Below, piece by piece: positions 53,425 to 62,103 of a stretch of 64,000 bases of DNA. A program made the translations under genes and the position numbers. The stretch's first letter is position 1; the number at the start of each line of letters is the position of its first letter. The notes under the pieces were generated by a model. That model did not search any database. It was not told the origin of the DNA and saw only the letters and a list, made by a program, of their open reading frames with translations. This DNA comes from Sphingobacterium gobiense (GTDB lineage: Bacteria; Bacteroidota; Bacteroidia; Sphingobacteriales; Sphingobacteriaceae), in the NCBI RefSeq assembly GCF_002980575.1, contig NZ_PVBS01000001.1, forward strand, positions 2,011,850 to 2,075,849, read 5' to 3'.

Positions 53425-54199
53425 GTTGTATCTGTTTTATAAAGTTTGCCGAATGGGCCAATCTTCCCAACAAAAAAGATATATATACTCTGCGGGCATC
53501 GTCTGCACTCAATTCCCGATGCTCGTCTACCAACCATTCATCAGGCACAACCTGCAATATATTCCACAAATTTTCTTGTGTAAAAAGAGACCGGTACCGC
53601 GCATCGACTTCTTCTACCTTTGACGCAAACTTAAGCAGTACATGATCCTTTATTTGTATAAACGGCTTTTCCAACTGCTCTTCCCAATTATCCCATGCGT
53701 GATGAAAATAAAGTGACGCGCCGTGGTCTATCAACCAAAGCTCTTGATGCCATATCAACATATTGGTATTTCGTACGGTACGGTCTACGTTCATAAGCAG
53801 TGCATCTAACCAGACAATTTTGGAAGCTTCTTCTTCGCTTATTTCGTCGACATTCGGATCAAACGTAATCGCGCCGTTCAAAAAATGCATCCCTAAATTT
53901 TTTCCAATCGAGAAACGTAATAAGTCCTGTATTTCCTCATCCGGTTCCATACGTGCGAAGGATTCGTCGAGGTCTGCAAAGACCAATTCGGGCATACGAA
54001 GCCCCAAGAAACGACAAAGCTCACCTCCTATCAGCTCCGCTACCAGTGCCTTTTTCCCTTGCCCTGCACCGCGAAACTTAATGACATAGCTAAATCCATC
54101 GTCCGCATCCACCAAAGCAGGCAACGATCCGCCTTCTCGAAAAGGTTGGATGTAACGGATAATACGCACTTCACGTATCTCTGGTTTAAATATTTTCAT
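53402..54199 (-). CDS. HipA-like kinase (HipA_2 group)
   Basis: A 265-residue Ser/Thr-kinase-like protein of the HipA superfamily. Visible kinase features: an ATP-binding Lys in YVIKFRGAGQGKKALVAELI (~38), a catalytic loop LLMNVDRTVRNTNMLIW (~135-150, the HipA N/D-rich NxDRxxxNxN loop) and the metal-binding WLIDHGASLYFHH (D-x-G motif, ~155). It lacks the N-terminal Couple_hipA domain of HipA and no HipB gene adjoins. The next gene, DUF3037, overlaps it. In classical HipA the target is a tRNA synthetase; here the target is unknown. Confidence 0.88.
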   Translation of the reverse strand: MKIFKPEIREVRIIRYIQPFREGGSLPALVDADDGFSYVIKFRGAGQGKKALVAELIGGELCRFLGLRMPELVFADLDESFARMEPDEEIQDLLRFSIGKNLGMHFLNGAITFDPNVDEISEEEASKIVWLDALLMNVDRTVRNTNMLIWHQELWLIDHGASLYFHHAWDNWEEQLEKPFIQIKDHVLLKFASKVEEVDARYRSLFTQENLWNILQVVPDEWLVDEHRELSADDARRVYISFLLGRLAHSANFIKQIQHERENTV

Positions 54200-54302
54200 C
54201 GGCCTGTCCTTATATCTAATTTTTCATACCTCAAAGAACGGAATTTTTTCGTTTATAGCAAATTGTACCTTTTTTTGACCTAACCCTTAAACATATTCTA
54301 AT

Positions 54303-54310
54303 TATATTTG
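54303..54310 (+). promoter_or_regulatory. -7 element of the DUF1599 operon
   Basis: TATATTTG matches TAnnTTTG, 38 bases ahead of the DUF1599 ATG. TTTG at 54274-54277 is 25 bases upstream, longer than usual, so the -33 assignment is doubtful. Confidence 0.45.
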
Positions 54311-54347
54311 TAGTTCGTACAATGATCAAAAGAAAAGATAAGCAACG

Positions 54348-54896
54348 ATGACGGACACGACTACCGAGTATAATAACGTTATAAAACATTGTAAGGATTT
54401 ATTCCTAAAGAAAACAAAAGATTACGGTACTGCTTGGCGGATTATGCGTCCACCGTCTATAACGGATCAGATTTATATCAAAGCACAACGCATACGGACA
54501 CTGGAGGTTAAAAAAGTTTCCAAAGTCGGGGAAGACATTTTAGGGGAATACATCGGTATCGTCAATTATTGTGTGATTGCGATGATGCAGTTGGAGTTAG
54601 CTGACGATGCAGATGAAAACCTGGCGTATGATGTTGTAGACAGACAGTATACCAACAAGGTAGATGAGACACGTGACTTAATGTTTGCCAAAAATCATGA
54701 CTATGGCGAGGCATGGCGAGAAATGCGCATCTCTTCTTTAACAGACCTTATTCTGATGAAAATTCATCGGGTCAAACAAATTGAAGATAATGATGGACAA
54801 ACCCTTGTATCGGAGGGGCTGAAAGCAAATTATCAAGACATGCTTAACTATGCTGTTTTTGCACTTATAAAACTAGGACTTGCCGAACAAAAATAG
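54348..54896 (+). CDS. DUF1599 (nucleotide modification associated domain 1) protein
   Basis: A 182-residue protein made of two copies of one helical unit: CKDLFLKKTKDYGTAWRIMR...SITDQIYIKAQRIRTLE and TRDLMFAKNHDYGEAWREMR...SLTDLILMKIHRVKQIE. Each copy has the DYGxAWRxMR motif that defines DUF1599. The family is widespread in Bacteroidota; a link to nucleotide metabolism or modification is only inferred from its name. It starts a four-gene run, with its stop four bases ahead of the next gene's ATG. Confidence 0.92.
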   Translation: MTDTTTEYNNVIKHCKDLFLKKTKDYGTAWRIMRPPSITDQIYIKAQRIRTLEVKKVSKVGEDILGEYIGIVNYCVIAMMQLELADDADENLAYDVVDRQYTNKVDETRDLMFAKNHDYGEAWREMRISSLTDLILMKIHRVKQIEDNDGQTLVSEGLKANYQDMLNYAVFALIKLGLAEQK

Positions 54897-54900
54897 ACTC

Positions 54901-56100
54901 ATGGAAACGAACTTTACACCTACGCGAAAAAAAAATACGAGCACCGTTGATATTGCATTGGGATTTAGCCGGATATTTGTTGGTATACTTTTCCTTTTTT
55001 CGGGTTTTATCAAGGCCAATGACCCTACAGGTTTCGGTTATAAACTGGAAGAATACTTTCTTGTCTTCCAGTTGGATTTCCTCAACGATTATAGTGTCTG
55101 GATTGCTGTCCTTATTTGCGGTTTAGAAATCGTTCTCGGAGCCTTCTTGTTATTGGGATTTTACAGAAATAAAGTAGCATGGGGTATATTACTGTTGACG
55201 GTATTCTTTCTCTTCCTTACATTCTATTCCGCTTTTTTTGAGGTTGTAAGTTCCTGCGGCTGTTTTGGTGATGCCATCCCGCTGACACCTTGGCAATCGT
55301 TTATCAAAGATGTTATTCTATTGGTATTCGTACTTGTCATCTTCAAGTATAGGGCTCGCATACAGCCTATTCTTTCTAACCAGACTACGAGAAGTCTCGT
55401 CAGTACGTTGGTAATACTTTTATCTTTTGGAATAGGTGTCTATACCATTTACTTTCTTCCTTTTATAGACTTCCTTCCTTATAAAGAGGGAAATAATATA
55501 CCAGAATTAATGGTACTTCCTGACGGAGAAGAAGGGGACATATATGAGCACCTCTACGAAATCAAACATCAACAAACCGGAGAGGTGAAAAAAGTGACCG
55601 ATAAAGAATATATGGATGGCATCTGGGAAGATGACAACTGGGAAGTTGTTGGCGAGCCCACATCAAAGCTTGTCAAAAAAGGTTACCAAATCCCCATCCC
55701 GGATTTGTTAATATCAGATTCAGAAGGAAATGATGTAACGCAAGAAATCATAACGAACCCTTATTACAACTTTGTGGTGGTATGCACTTATGTAGACAAA
55801 CTATCTTTAGCAGACATTATCGCGTTGGATCGTATTAATACCACGATTCGCGATTTAGCGACAGATTACAACCTCCGCGCACTATTATTAACCACCAGTT
55901 CGCCCGAAGTAGCAAGAGGTCTTCAGGATGAAATGGATCTCGTACTGGAAACGTTCTACGCCGATGCCATCCCTCTTAAAAGTATGGTTCGCTCTAATCC
56001 TGGTGTATTGTTATTGCAAAACGGAACGGTAATTAAAAAATGGTCAAAGATCACGTTCCCTTCAAAAAGAGAATTGGAAGAAGATTATTTAGCAAAATAA
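54901..56100 (+). CDS. BT_3928-like DoxX-type membrane protein with C-terminal thioredoxin-like domain
   Basis: A 399-residue protein (start METNFTPTRKK; an upstream TTG-type start is possible but adds residues overlapping the DUF1599 gene). Four N-terminal transmembrane helices with DoxX/MauE-like motifs (FSRIFVGILFLFSGFIKAND; SCGCFGDAIPLTPWQSFIKD, the Cys-x-Cys pair ~120) are followed by a soluble domain (~165-399) resembling a thioredoxin fold without CxxC. The pair of Cys suggests thiol-disulfide exchange across the membrane. The family is conserved beside DUF1599 in Bacteroidota; its biochemical job is unproven. Its last codon overlaps the aroK start (TAATG). Confidence 0.88.
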   Translation: METNFTPTRKKNTSTVDIALGFSRIFVGILFLFSGFIKANDPTGFGYKLEEYFLVFQLDFLNDYSVWIAVLICGLEIVLGAFLLLGFYRNKVAWGILLLTVFFLFLTFYSAFFEVVSSCGCFGDAIPLTPWQSFIKDVILLVFVLVIFKYRARIQPILSNQTTRSLVSTLVILLSFGIGVYTIYFLPFIDFLPYKEGNNIPELMVLPDGEEGDIYEHLYEIKHQQTGEVKKVTDKEYMDGIWEDDNWEVVGEPTSKLVKKGYQIPIPDLLISDSEGNDVTQEIITNPYYNFVVVCTYVDKLSLADIIALDRINTTIRDLATDYNLRALLLTTSSPEVARGLQDEMDLVLETFYADAIPLKSMVRSNPGVLLLQNGTVIKKWSKITFPSKRELEEDYLAK

Positions 56101-56621
56101 TGGATAAACCCATTTTTATAATTGGCTTTATGGGTAGTGGGAAGACTACCTTAGGCAAGAAGCTGGCCGGCCATCTAAACTTAAAGTTTATTGATTTAGA
56201 TCATTTGATTGTAGAGCGTGTCGGCATGTCGATACCCGAATACTTTACACACCACGGCGAACTGAAATTTCGCGAATTAGAAAGTCAGTTGCTCAAAGAG
56301 CAACAGGGAGAACGGGCGGTTATTTCAACAGGGGGTGGTAGTCCTTGTTTTTTTGATAACATGCAGTGGATTCTGGAAAACGGGATATCGATTTACCTAT
56401 ATCTCACACCCAAAGCGTTGTATAGTAGGTTGCAACAATCAAATATCGCTTCCCGTCCCGCTCTACATGGGTTGCGCGATGAGGCTCTTCTACAATTTAT
56501 TGAAGAAAAATTGTCTGAAAGAGAGTCATTCTACAAACAGGCACATATCCATATTGATCAATTGAATACTTCTTTAGATACGATACGCCAATTCATTGAA
56601 ACCTATGCAAAAAATAAATAA
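56100..56621 (+). CDS. aroK: shikimate kinase
   Basis: Phosphorylates shikimate at the 3-hydroxyl using ATP (chorismate pathway). The start is the ATG overlapping the previous stop codon (TAATG); a longer frame beginning at 56040 is out of keeping with the family. The 173 residues show the Walker A loop IGFMGSGKTTLGKKL (~6-20), the shikimate-binding DLDHLIVERVGMSIPEYF, GELKFRELESQLL and ISTGGGSPCFFDNM, and the lid region SRPALHG. Length is normal. Confidence 0.95.
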   Translation: MDKPIFIIGFMGSGKTTLGKKLAGHLNLKFIDLDHLIVERVGMSIPEYFTHHGELKFRELESQLLKEQQGERAVISTGGGSPCFFDNMQWILENGISIYLYLTPKALYSRLQQSNIASRPALHGLRDEALLQFIEEKLSERESFYKQAHIHIDQLNTSLDTIRQFIETYAKNK

Positions 56622-57552
56622 CCACTATTTGCTTCTTGTGTTTTTGTTGTTTTTCTGTAGTTGTTTCAGAAGCAATACTGCAACAGATACTCTTGGAACC
56701 GGCAACATACAGCAGGTATTTAATTTTAAAGGAAAAGAAGATTTGTATCGTTTTCTCACCTATTCGGAAAACAGGATTCCTTTAGTTAGTGCACACCGGG
56801 GCGGACCGGATATCGACTATCCCGAGAATGCTATCGAGACCTTCCAACGGGTGGCCTCGAAAATGCCTGCCATTATCGAGTGCGACATAGCGCTCACAAA
56901 AGATTCTGTTCTGGTTTTAATGCACGATGAGACATTAGACCGCACCACTACGGGAAAGGGAAAGGTAAATCGACACTCCTTCGCAGATCTGCAAAATCTA
57001 CGTCTAAAAGATCCGACCGGAACGGTGACCAACTACGGCATCCCAACTTTAGAAGAAACGTTACAATGGGGGTTAGGTAAGGTTATTTTCACATTAGATG
57101 TAAAAAAGAACGTGCCTTATCAGCTCGTCGTCGATGCCATTAGAAAAACGAAATCCGAAGCGTATTGCGTTATTATCACCTACAGTGCCAAACAAGCGGC
57201 CGTAGTACATAATCTAGCGCCGGATTTAATGATTTCAGCTTCCATAAAAAGTGTCGAAGACCTGATACGTTTAAATGACTTCGACATTCCGGATACCCGA
57301 CTTGTTGCTTTTATAGGTACGTCGCAAGTAGATAAAAAACTTACCGATCTATTGCATCAGCACGGTATCCTCTGCATTTTGGGAACCATGGGAAACCTGG
57401 ATCGCCAAGCGCAGCAAAGGGGGGAACAGGTTTACGCGGAATATATTGAAAACGGAGCCGACATATTGAGTACAGACAGGCCATTTCAAGCGGCGAAAAC
57501 ATTGGACTATTATAGTAAACAACGCGATCTGTCTTCTCCATTTATCAATTAG
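56605..57552 (+). CDS. glycerophosphodiester phosphodiesterase lipoprotein
   Basis: Hydrolyses glycerophosphodiesters to an alcohol and glycerol 3-phosphate. The start MQKINNHYLLLVFLLFFCSC gives a lipoprotein signal (FFCSC); a TTG at 56596 is the alternative. The 315-residue GDPD barrel has VSAHRGGPDIDYPENAIETF (HRG His), ECDIALTKDSVLVLMHDETL (Glu/Asp metal site and the second His) and DRTTTGKGKVNRHSF, and ends in GADILSTDRPFQAA. It overlaps aroK by 17 bases, so it is the last gene of the operon, presumably surface or periplasmic. Confidence 0.94.
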   Translation: MQKINNHYLLLVFLLFFCSCFRSNTATDTLGTGNIQQVFNFKGKEDLYRFLTYSENRIPLVSAHRGGPDIDYPENAIETFQRVASKMPAIIECDIALTKDSVLVLMHDETLDRTTTGKGKVNRHSFADLQNLRLKDPTGTVTNYGIPTLEETLQWGLGKVIFTLDVKKNVPYQLVVDAIRKTKSEAYCVIITYSAKQAAVVHNLAPDLMISASIKSVEDLIRLNDFDIPDTRLVAFIGTSQVDKKLTDLLHQHGILCILGTMGNLDRQAQQRGEQVYAEYIENGADILSTDRPFQAAKTLDYYSKQRDLSSPFIN

Positions 57553-57677
57553 CGTTTTCATAGAAGACGTCGCTACTTCGCTACATTATTGTATGTTTAT
57601 TAAATTACTTCAAACAATTATCATCATAGAACGTTATTAAATCAGATTAGAATAATTTTAACGTAATAGATCATAAT

Positions 57678-58256
57678 ATGAAGAAGTTTACATTTCTATG
57701 CCTCTTACTAGGAGGTTTCGCAATTAGCGCACAAGCACAACGTGTAGAGACCACACCGCAGACATCAGCCAACGTGGGTCTAGAGCCTATTAGACAAGGT
57801 AATTGGATGGTCGGTGGATCTATAGGAAATATCGGTTACAGCTTTGAAGGCGACGCATTCAATATCAACCTAAATCCACGTGCAGGTTATTTTGTAACAG
57901 ACGGTCTGGCGATCGGTGCTCAAGCTAGCTTAGGATTAACCGCCGTAAAGGATGAAGACAATGTCTATAACTATGGGATTTCTCCTTTTGTACGCTATTA
58001 CTTCCCGGGAGGGGCTAGCGCAAGCGGCCGCTTCTTTGGACAAGGTGACATCGGTATCGCCGGAAGTAAGCCGGGAAGTGATGTTTCCTTGGCATTAGGA
58101 TTAAATGCAGGCTACGCACACTTTATTACACAAACAGTGGCATTGGAGGTGATGGCAGGCTATAACTACAGTAAAGCCAATATCAACGCTGGTGGTGGAC
58201 AAAGCGGACTTGGTGTCAGTGTTGGTTTCCAGATCTATCTGCCAGGACAAAGATAA
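57678..58256 (+). CDS. outer-membrane beta-barrel protein
   Basis: A 192-residue protein with signal peptide (MKKFTFLCLLLGGFAISAQAQ) and a barrel pattern: QGNWMVGGSIGNIGYSFEGD, INLNPRAGYFVTDGLAIGAQ, YNYGISPFVRYYFPGGASAS, ending LGVSVGFQIYLPGQR. The PRAGYFVTDGLAIGA segment is common in small Bacteroidota porin-like proteins. Function unknown. It stands alone between the GDPD gene and a strong terminator. Confidence 0.85.
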   Translation: MKKFTFLCLLLGGFAISAQAQRVETTPQTSANVGLEPIRQGNWMVGGSIGNIGYSFEGDAFNINLNPRAGYFVTDGLAIGAQASLGLTAVKDEDNVYNYGISPFVRYYFPGGASASGRFFGQGDIGIAGSKPGSDVSLALGLNAGYAHFITQTVALEVMAGYNYSKANINAGGGQSGLGVSVGFQIYLPGQR

Positions 58257-58277
58257 AAGCAATATATGTTGTAGTAG

Positions 58278-58311
58278 AAAAAGCACATCCTTAAACGGGG
58301 ATGTGCTTTTT
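58278..58311. terminator. bidirectional terminator between OMP and CoA-transferase genes
   Basis: Perfect 13-bp stem AAAAAGCACATCC / GGATGTGCTTTTT with an 8-base loop, 21 bases past the outer-membrane protein stop, before the convergent CoA-transferase. Confidence 0.92.
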
Positions 58312-58330
58312 GTTTTAACACGTTAACAAC

Positions 58331-59821
58331 CTATTTCTTCATCGTACCGGTTTCCAGTAGCCGTAAGTGCCAGCTGAAGGCCTCTTCCAGTAAATGAGGC
58401 GTATGCCCCCCTCTTTCACACGCCCTATCAAAATAGGATTGAAGCTCTTCTCTAAAATCCGGATGAACACAATTATCGATAATTTTTTGGGCGCGTTCCC
58501 TCGGAGCAAGTCCGCGCAAATCCGCTAGACCAATATCAGTAACCAAAATATCAACGTCATGTTCTGTATGATCCACATGCGACACCATAGGTAGCACATG
58601 CGAAATCGTATTATTTTTGGAAGCTGCTTGCGTCACAAAAATACTGAGGTACGCGTTTCGCGCAAAATCACCCGAGCCACCAATACCATTCATAATTTTT
58701 GAACCAGCGATATGCGTAGAGTTGACGTTTCCGTAAATATCAAATTCAATTGCCGTATTGATGGCAATAACGCCCAGGCGACGGATGAGACCGGGTGTAT
58801 TGGAAATATTTTGGGGACGAAGTACGATTTTATCCCGATATCGTTGCAAATTACCGAATATCCGCTCGTAACAGGCTTCAGACACCGTAATAGACGACGC
58901 CGACGCAAATGACAATTTCCCACTATCAATTAAGTCGAATGTGCTATCTTGCAATACTTCAGAAAACATCGTTAAATCATAAAAATTACTATTTTTAAAC
59001 CCCATCAATACAGCATTAGCAACTTTTCCAATACCTGCTTGCAAAGGCAGAAGCCGATCGCTAAGATGCCCTAGCTGGACTTCATTCTCAAAAAAATTTA
59101 AGATATGGGCGGCTATGGCTGTAGTTTTCGCATCCGGCTCAGCGATTTCTGCCGGACTGTCTTTTTTTTCTGTAAAAACGATTCCAACAATCTTATCCGG
59201 ATTAAGAGCGATGGTCTTGCGCCCAATCTTATTCCAAGGAGCAACAATAGGTATTACATTGCGATGTGGATAGTTCTCCGGTTTATATATATCATGGAGA
59301 CCATAAATTTCCATTGGAATAGCAGTGTTGATCTCAATAATGACTTTTTCTGCAAGTTCAGCAAATGTGGCTGAATTTCCGACAGAGGTGGTGGGCACAA
59401 GTCCACCATCTCGATCGATATAAGCTACTTCAATAATTGCGACATCAACAGACGGAAGATTCTTATTATGTAGCAATTCTGCACTCTCACTAAGGTGCTG
59501 ATCGATAAACAATACTTCACCTGCATTAATTTTATTTCGCAGCGTACGGTCTACCTGAAACGGCATTCGCTTTTTTAAAGCTCCTGCTGCTGCAAGCTTT
59601 CCATCTGTATCATGACCTAACGATGCACCGGTCATTAGTGTAATTTTTATATTTTCCGTTTTCGCGCGTTCTGCCAAGGCCTCCAAGACAACTTTACTGT
59701 CTCCTGCTTTCGTAAAGCCACTGGCACCAATCACCATATCATTCTCAAAAAAACCGACAGCTTCTTGTACGGTCATTACTTTTTCTTTTAACCTTTCGAA
59801 TTTTATTCTTTCCTCTTTCAT
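58331..59821 (-). CDS. acetyl-CoA hydrolase/succinyl-CoA:acetate CoA-transferase family
   Basis: A 496-residue enzyme of the acetyl-CoA hydrolase/transferase family that in Bacteroidota commonly moves CoA between acetate and succinate. Two alpha/beta domains are seen: N-terminal FFENDMVIGASGFTKAGDSK and ITLMTGASLGHDTDGKLAAA, and C-terminal NAVLMGFKNSNFYDLTMFSE (the Glu in FSEV is the expected catalytic residue, ~310) with IMNGIGGSGDFARNAYLSIF (~375). Length and motifs are normal. It could also act as a plain hydrolase. It is divergent from the AraC gene across 118 bases, with a near-palindrome between them. Confidence 0.92.
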   Translation of the reverse strand: MKEERIKFERLKEKVMTVQEAVGFFENDMVIGASGFTKAGDSKVVLEALAERAKTENIKITLMTGASLGHDTDGKLAAAGALKKRMPFQVDRTLRNKINAGEVLFIDQHLSESAELLHNKNLPSVDVAIIEVAYIDRDGGLVPTTSVGNSATFAELAEKVIIEINTAIPMEIYGLHDIYKPENYPHRNVIPIVAPWNKIGRKTIALNPDKIVGIVFTEKKDSPAEIAEPDAKTTAIAAHILNFFENEVQLGHLSDRLLPLQAGIGKVANAVLMGFKNSNFYDLTMFSEVLQDSTFDLIDSGKLSFASASSITVSEACYERIFGNLQRYRDKIVLRPQNISNTPGLIRRLGVIAINTAIEFDIYGNVNSTHIAGSKIMNGIGGSGDFARNAYLSIFVTQAASKNNTISHVLPMVSHVDHTEHDVDILVTDIGLADLRGLAPRERAQKIIDNCVHPDFREELQSYFDRACERGGHTPHLLEEAFSWHLRLLETGTMKK

Positions 59822-59855
59822 ACTAAGTTATTGTTATTCGTCAACAAGATGTAAG

Positions 59856-59873
59856 ATAAGCAAATTTGCGTAT
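59856..59873. promoter_or_regulatory. inverted repeat in the CoA-transferase/AraC intergenic region
   Basis: GCAAATTTGC (59860-59869) is a perfect palindrome and its flanks ATA(A)...(G)TAT continue the symmetry to 18 bases. It lies 35-70 bases from each start, so it could be an operator for either divergent gene, but AT-rich palindromes of this size also arise by chance. Confidence 0.35.
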
Positions 59874-59939
59874 GTCTTCTACTTTTTTGGTTATATCATT
59901 AAAAAACGAGAAATTTATGCCTCCTACTTAAAAAGAATA

Positions 59940-60755
59940 ATGGACAGAACGCTTTACGTAGACAAATATTATATGACGGAAGTCGATACTTTCGAAAATA
60001 GTATTTATTGCCACCATGCACTTATGGGAGAAAGCTTCATTTCGGAACACAGCCATATAAAAGGGCAGTTTCTTTATACCGAAGGAGGAATTGTTTTTTT
60101 AAGAACTGAAGAGAAATCTTACTTTCTACCCGCACGTCACTACATATGGATTCCCGGCGGAATAAGACACAGCATTTATCCTAGTAGTCCAGAGGTCGTA
60201 ATGCGAAATTTATATTTTCCCAAATTTGATACCGACACTGATTTTTATGACAACGTAAACATTTACCCTGTCAATGATTTTTTGATCGAGTTTATTATGT
60301 TTACCAATCGCTGGACAGGCAACATATTTCCTGACGAAGACGCTAAATTTTCTATTGCGAAAGCTTTCAAGTTAATCCTTCCGGAAATATCGCAAACCGA
60401 ATTACCTTTAGCACTTCCCTATCCGAAGCATGAAAAACTAAAAGCGATTGTCAATTATTTGGAACAACGGATAGAAGAGAATATCAGCTTTAAAAACCTA
60501 GCGAACGAATTTGAGATTAGCGAGCGAACTTTAGCCCGTCTTTTTCAGCGAGAATTAAATATGAGCTTTATCCAATATTACACCATCCTTCGCATGCTGA
60601 CTGCACTAAAACTGCTTTTGGACGAAAAAGCGAGCGTGAATGAGGTAGCCATGCGAGTTGGTTATAGCAGCTTACCAACTTTCAGTAATACGTTTAACAA
60701 AGTTATTGGGGTAAGACCCAGTGAATATGTCAAAAATAAAAATTTATTATTATAA
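59940..60755 (+). CDS. AraC-family transcriptional regulator
   Basis: A 271-residue regulator: an N-terminal cupin-like sensor domain (GESFISEHSHIKGQFLYTEG; SYFLPARHYIWIPGGIRHSI, ~30-75) and a C-terminal double helix-turn-helix (ENISFKNLANEFEISERTLA; ASVNEVAMRVGYSSLPTFSN; FNKVIGVRPSEYVKNKN, ~180-270). The cupin His residues suggest a small-molecule or metal ligand. The DUF1080 gene follows after 16 bases on the same strand and may be cotranscribed. Target genes could include the divergent CoA-transferase. Confidence 0.93.
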   Translation: MDRTLYVDKYYMTEVDTFENSIYCHHALMGESFISEHSHIKGQFLYTEGGIVFLRTEEKSYFLPARHYIWIPGGIRHSIYPSSPEVVMRNLYFPKFDTDTDFYDNVNIYPVNDFLIEFIMFTNRWTGNIFPDEDAKFSIAKAFKLILPEISQTELPLALPYPKHEKLKAIVNYLEQRIEENISFKNLANEFEISERTLARLFQRELNMSFIQYYTILRMLTALKLLLDEKASVNEVAMRVGYSSLPTFSNTFNKVIGVRPSEYVKNKNLLL

Positions 60756-60771
60756 TCCTTAAACCAAACGC

Positions 60772-61629
60772 ATGAACATCAAACTCAACCTTCTATCGGT
60801 ATTAGCAACAGGAACCATTTTAGTCGCCTGTTCTTCGGCAGGAAGTAAAACGGCATCATCGGACGATGAAACGCCTCAACCAATTCAACTCTTCAATGGT
60901 AGCGACATTAACGATTGGACACCGAAAATCAGATTACATGAAGTAGGCGAGAACTATGCTAACACATTTCGTGTAGAAGACGGTTTGTTGAAAGTACGTT
61001 ATGATAACTACGAGGAATTCAACAAACAATATGGCCACTTAGCGTATAATACACCCTATAGTTATTATTTGCTTCGGATTGAATACCGTTTCGTTGATGA
61101 ACAGATTAAAGGAGGTGAGGGCTGGGCTTTTCGCAACAGCGGAGCCATGCTTCATGGGCAGGATCCAAACACGATGTTAAAAGATCAAGATTTTCCGATA
61201 TCCATCGAAGGACAACTTCTCGGTGGAAACGGCAGCGATAAGCGCACAACATCAAACCTCTGCACCCCCGGAACGAATGTAATGATTCTCGATTCACTTT
61301 ACACACCACACTGTCTCAGTTCAACCTCAAAAACTTATCATGGAGATGAATGGGTAACAGCTGATTTCTTGGTATTAGGCGACTCGCTTATCCAGCACAT
61401 ATTAGAAGGAGAAGTAGTACTGGAATACAATAAGCCACAAATCGGAGGAGGAAACGTAGAAAATTATGATGCGGCCCAAAAAACAGACGGTAAACTTTTA
61501 GATCAAGGATTTATTTATCTCCAAAGCGAGAGTCACCCAATCGATTTCCGAAAAGTAGAACTATACGATTTATCTTCTTATAAGGATAACGAGGCTAAGC
61601 TGAACGAGATTGTTCAAAAGCTCCTATAG
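60772..61629 (+). CDS. DUF1080 (3-keto-disaccharide hydrolase-type) lipoprotein
   Basis: A 285-residue lipoprotein (lipobox LVACS) with the DUF1080 concanavalin-like fold: LFNGSDINDWTPKIRLHEVG, VEDGLLKVRYDNYEEFNKQY, GEGWAFRNSGAMLHGQDPNT, ISIEGQLLGGNGSDKRTTSN, and FIYLQSESHPIDFRKVELYD. Members act on 3-keto-glycosides or bind glycans. The gene lies directly downstream of the AraC regulator. A bidirectional terminator separates it from rpsT. Confidence 0.92.
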   Translation: MNIKLNLLSVLATGTILVACSSAGSKTASSDDETPQPIQLFNGSDINDWTPKIRLHEVGENYANTFRVEDGLLKVRYDNYEEFNKQYGHLAYNTPYSYYLLRIEYRFVDEQIKGGEGWAFRNSGAMLHGQDPNTMLKDQDFPISIEGQLLGGNGSDKRTTSNLCTPGTNVMILDSLYTPHCLSSTSKTYHGDEWVTADFLVLGDSLIQHILEGEVVLEYNKPQIGGGNVENYDAAQKTDGKLLDQGFIYLQSESHPIDFRKVELYDLSSYKDNEAKLNEIVQKLL

Positions 61630-61656
61630 CAGCGTTCTATTGCTAAAGCCAACAAG

Positions 61657-61688
61657 AAAAGGGATGTATTAATTTACATCCCTTTTTT
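61657..61688. terminator. bidirectional terminator between DUF1080 and rpsT
   Basis: A 12-bp stem AAAAGGGATGTA / TACATCCCTTTT with a 6-base loop, followed by T residues on the plus strand and preceded by A residues. Confidence 0.9.
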
Positions 61689-61711
61689 ATTCTTAACGAA
61701 TAACTTTCAAA

Positions 61712-61966
61712 TTAACCTAATTTGTTAACTAACTTAGTTAGCTTGGATTTGTTATTAGAAGCCTTATTCTTATGGATAACGTTTTTCTTAGCCAAACGGT
61801 CAAGCATAGAAACAACTCTCGGTAACAACGTTTTAGCTTCTTCAGCATCTGTTGTATTACGTAATTTTTTTATTGCGTTACGAGTAGTTTTTGCTTGGTA
61901 ACGGTTTCTTAAGCGTTTTGCCGCGTTTGCTCTAATTCTTTTAAGCGCTGATTTATGATTTGCCAT
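61712..61966 (-). CDS. rpsT: 30S ribosomal protein S20
   Basis: An 84-residue basic helical protein starting [21 protein letters not shown], the standard S20 opening, and ending [11 protein letters not shown]; it binds 16S rRNA in the body of the small subunit. It is monocistronic and divergent from the SpoU methyltransferase gene. A well-formed promoter precedes it (62013-62043). Confidence 0.97.
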   Translation of the reverse strand: MANHKSALKRIRANAAKRLRNRYQAKTTRNAIKKLRNTTDAEEAKTLLPRVVSMLDRLAKKNVIHKNKASNNKSKLTKLVNKLG

Positions 61967-62012
61967 TTCTCTTAGCTAATTTTATTTTCTTTCTTATACC
62001 AATTTCGGAATG

Positions 62013-62043
62013 CAAAAATAACATATCGTTTCCAATATTCAAA
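62013..62043 (-). promoter_or_regulatory. rpsT promoter
   Basis: On the minus strand TTTG (62040-62043), a 19-base spacer, then TATTTTTG (62013-62020) is a near-perfect Bacteroidota promoter, about 47 bases ahead of the S20 start codon. Confidence 0.8.
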
Positions 62044-62103
62044 ATGTATTCGAAAATATTATGCTATTGTTCTTTTTTTAATCTTTCCTTTTTAATTTCG
62101 CTC

